Shown piece after piece: positions 61,975 through 64,000 of a DNA stretch of 64,000 nucleotides. This DNA comes from Nocardioides sp. Kera G14 (GTDB lineage: Bacteria > Actinomycetota > Actinomycetes > Propionibacteriales > Nocardioidaceae): positions 1,860,001 through 1,924,000 of the forward strand of contig NZ_CP085839.1 of the NCBI RefSeq assembly GCF_020715565.1, written 5' to 3'. The position numbers and the translations under genes are program-made. The notes under the pieces were generated by a model that saw nothing but the letters and a program-made list of their open reading frames with translations, did not search any database and was not told the origin of the DNA. Position 1 is the first letter of the stretch, and each line of letters opens with the position of its first letter.

Positions 61975-63199
61975 GCTGACGGGCGAGCTTCCGGAAGCGC
62001 CAGATCTGCGAGACCCCCAGCGCCCAGATGAGGTACTGGAAACTGAACGCCCAGCGGAAGGCGTCCTCGGTGTAGTCGTTGCCACCACCCGGCGTGCGCC
62101 AGTCGAGGATCCACCCGACGGCGAGGATCAGCACCAGCGACGCGACGAAGCCACCCTGGTTGATGATCCCGCTCGCGCTCGCGTACTTCTCCGGAGGGTT
62201 CGACGTCCGTCCGAGGTCGAAGCCGATCATGGACGCCGGGCCACCGATCCCAGCGATCAGTGCGAGCAGGGCGAGTACGGCGACCGGTGCCTGTCCCGGC
62301 CAGGCGAAGACGAGCGTCCACATGATCACGTTGGCGCCGATGATCCCCAGCGCGAGCGTCGAGCGGTGCCACGGCTCGTGACCGATCAGCCAACCGATGA
62401 ACGGGCCGCTCAGGATCGACGCGAGGGTGATGAGCGAGATCAGCAGGCCGGCGACGTGATCGCTCTGTCCCTCACCCTTCACGAAGAACGGCAGTCCCCA
62501 GAGCATCGCCATCGCATTGCTGCTGAAGGGAGTCGTGAAGTGCACCCAGAACGCCAGTCGGGTCCCGGGATGGCGCCACGACGCCCCAAGGTCGCGCACG
62601 ACGGCCCTCACCGGGCGGCTCGCCCCACGCTGGGTCCGGGCGACCGGCGCGTCATGGAGGATCAGGAGCGCCACCGCGAAGAGGACCGCGGCCGCGAGGC
62701 TCGAGATGAGATACGCCTTCGTCCACCCGACGTGGGCGAGCGCCCAGGTCATCGGCACGGCGGCGAGGATCGCGCCGAGCTGCCCGATCGAGCCGTTGAG
62801 GGTGCTCATCAGCGCGATCCGTCGCACCGGGAACCAGCTCGCCGTCAGGCGCAGCAAGCAGATGAACGTCAGCGAGTCGCCGATGCCGACGAAGATGCGC
62901 GCGATCAGCGCCAGCGGATAGCTGTCCGCGAAGGCGAAGCCCGCCTGTGCCAGGCCACCCACGACGATCCCGCAGAGGATGACGCTCCGCGGTCCCCACC
63001 GGTCGACCAGCAGTCCGACGGGGATCTGCATGCCGGCGTACACGAGCAGCTGCAGCATCGTGAAGGTGGCCAGCTGCGAGGCACTGATGTGGAAGCGGTC
63101 CGCGGCGATCAGGCCCGCCACCGCGAGCGAGCTGCGGTTGAAGACCGCCAGGAAGTACGCCGCCAGCGCCACGATCCAGACCGTGAACGCTTTCCTCAC
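61931..63199 (-). CDS. MFS transporter
   Basis: A 422-residue major facilitator with 12 predicted helices. The N-terminal half has FNRSSLAVAGLIAADRFHISASQLATFTMLQLLVYAGMQIPVGLLVDRWGPRSVIL, including the loop 2-3 motif GLLVDRWGPR; RIFVGIGDSLTFICLLRLTASWFP follows. GTG 63199 gives the normal short N-terminus; the longer open frame upstream has no matching features. The family includes anion/organic acid transporters of the NNP/ACS type, but the substrate cannot be read. It overlaps the convergent AbrB gene by 44 bases. Confidence 0.85.
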   Translation of the reverse strand: MRKAFTVWIVALAAYFLAVFNRSSLAVAGLIAADRFHISASQLATFTMLQLLVYAGMQIPVGLLVDRWGPRSVILCGIVVGGLAQAGFAFADSYPLALIARIFVGIGDSLTFICLLRLTASWFPVRRIALMSTLNGSIGQLGAILAAVPMTWALAHVGWTKAYLISSLAAAVLFAVALLILHDAPVARTQRGASRPVRAVVRDLGASWRHPGTRLAFWVHFTTPFSSNAMAMLWGLPFFVKGEGQSDHVAGLLISLITLASILSGPFIGWLIGHEPWHRSTLALGIIGANVIMWTLVFAWPGQAPVAVLALLALIAGIGGPASMIGFDLGRTSNPPEKYASASGIINQGGFVASLVLILAVGWILDWRTPGGGNDYTEDAFRWAFSFQYLIWALGVSQIWRFRKLARQLMPRAATAPVPAAE

Positions 63200-63365
63200 T
63201 CCATCACGGTATCCCTGCACGGCGGGCCGTCTCGAATCGGGAGCCGGACCGGTGCGAGGACACCACGTCCCACATACTTCTCGTCGTGCTGTCCTATGAG
63301 GTCCACGGCCTGACCCATCGTCGTCAGGCCCGGTACCCGTTGCTCCTCGCCGGAAGCGAGGCACG

Positions 63366-64000
63366 GTGAGCATCGGCAGCGGTGCTGTCCGCACCGCGGG
63401 CCAGATGGCGCGCAACGCCTGGGCGGTCTCGTGGTTCGGCGACGGCGTCGAGGAGCACGACGGCGTTCCGACCCAGGTCCTCTACGACGAGCCGCATGCA
63501 CGTGTCGAACACGTCGCGCCGGAGGCACCGGCCAGCGGAAACCCGGTCCTCCTCGTGACGCCGCTCGCCGTCCCGGTGAGCTGCTGGGACCTCCGCCCCG
63601 GACAGAGCCTCGCCGCGCACCTGTCGGGCCTCGACGGCTCGGGCGAGGGCCGCCCGACGTACACCATCGACTACGGCGAGATCCGCTTCCGCGATCGCGG
63701 AATGGGCTTCGAGGACTGGGTCGACGCCATCCTGCCGACGGCGATCCAGCGGATCTCCGACGCGCACGGCGGCCGGTCCGTCCACCTCGTCGGCTGGTCG
63801 CACGGCGGCACGATGTCGCTGCTCACCGCGGCCCACCTGCCCGAGCTGCCGATCGCCTCCATCTCCGCGCTCGGTACGCCGACGGACTACCGCCTCAACC
63901 CCGCCTACGCGCCCGTCTTCTGGGTCCATGACCACGGCCCGGCGTTCGTCGTCGCGCCCGTCGCGGTCCTCGGCGGTACGACGGCACCGGCGACGCGTCT
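63366..64000 (+). CDS. alpha/beta hydrolase, PHA synthase-like, cut by window end
   Basis: Open from GTG 63366 to the last base, at least 211 residues, so the 3' end is missing. GGAAGCGAGG lies just upstream. The nucleophile elbow is VGWSHGGTMS (Ser near residue 143), and NPVLLVTPLAVPVSCWDLRPGQSLAAHL resembles the N-terminal region of PHA synthase-like hydrolases, where the elbow Ser replaces the synthase Cys. That change makes a lipase or depolymerase role likelier than polymer synthesis. Divergent from the MFS gene. Confidence 0.75.
   Translation, partial: MSIGSGAVRTAGQMARNAWAVSWFGDGVEEHDGVPTQVLYDEPHARVEHVAPEAPASGNPVLLVTPLAVPVSCWDLRPGQSLAAHLSGLDGSGEGRPTYTIDYGEIRFRDRGMGFEDWVDAILPTAIQRISDAHGGRSVHLVGWSHGGTMSLLTAAHLPELPIASISALGTPTDYRLNPAYAPVFWVHDHGPAFVVAPVAVLGGTTAPATR

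Overview
The window is a single contiguous piece of a very GC-rich actinobacterial chromosome with long, tightly packed genes and many GTG/TTG starts. Most of it is a steroid (cholesterol-type) catabolic and uptake regulon. Gene order resembles the Mycobacterium tuberculosis Rv3492c-Rv3574 region but is cut into blocks, reshuffled and partly fused or split. A Nocardioides-type host is my best guess, from gene content and the dispersed intragenic repeats; nothing in the window proves it. I recognised no rRNA, tRNA, CRISPR array, transposase or phage gene, and no gene-free stretch reaches 300 bases.

Layout. 1-3082: an alpha/beta hydrolase (cut by the window edge), an SDR, and a secreted LVIVD-repeat protein. 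3086-8354: two SDRs divergent from echA20-ipdA-ipdB-ipdC, which open rings C and D of the HIP-CoA intermediate. 8365-10679: a small PPOX protein, a split DUF2975 membrane protein with its HTH partner, and DUF2332. 10748-13895 (minus): fadE30-ipdF-fadA6, divergent from fadD3, an enoyl-CoA hydratase, fadE31, fadE32 and fadE33 (13933-19486). 19468-23042 (minus): hsaA-hsaD-hsaC-hsaB for ring A/B opening, divergent from kstD, a MaoC hydratase and a second flavoprotein (23090-27140). 27225-30870: non-steroid genes (nitronate monooxygenase, cupin, HNH remnant, arfB, DUF1810, hydrolase). 30883-35084 (minus): side-chain operon chsE1::chsE2 fusion, split chsH2, chsH1, ltp2. 35138-38709: hydrolase, WS/DGAT acyltransferase and LipC-type esterase. 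38714-41612: fadE34 divergent from the regulator kstR. 41619-43509 (minus): fdxD, hsd4A and a hydroxysteroid dehydrogenase. 43582-53385 (minus): a complete mce4-type importer, yrbE4AB-mce4ABCDEF plus two Mce-associated proteins. 53470-57285: two methyltransferases, a putative (alpha/alpha) toroid protein and a GT4 glycosyltransferase. 57450-64000: a secreted S8 protease, AbrB-type and MFS membrane proteins, and the start of another hydrolase.

How it fits together. The Mce4/YrbE4 system would import the sterol. KstD and the Hsa enzymes open the rings. ChsE1-ChsE2, ChsH1-ChsH2 and Ltp2 remove the last propionyl unit of the side chain. FadD3, FadE30, EchA20, IpdAB/IpdC/IpdF, FadE31-33 and FadA6 finish rings C/D. 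Eight 14-bp boxes fitting TnnAACnnGTTnnA, plus one near match, lie in the promoters of these blocks, and kstR itself is present. The HIP genes, which answer to KstR2 in mycobacteria, carry KstR-type boxes here.

The least expected content is repetitive. A dispersed 22-bp tandem repeat family sits inside or across the ends of several genes, a second 22-bp array ends the lipC-type gene, and a 37-bp element encodes the same short peptide inside FadE31 and at the C-terminus of the glycosyltransferase.
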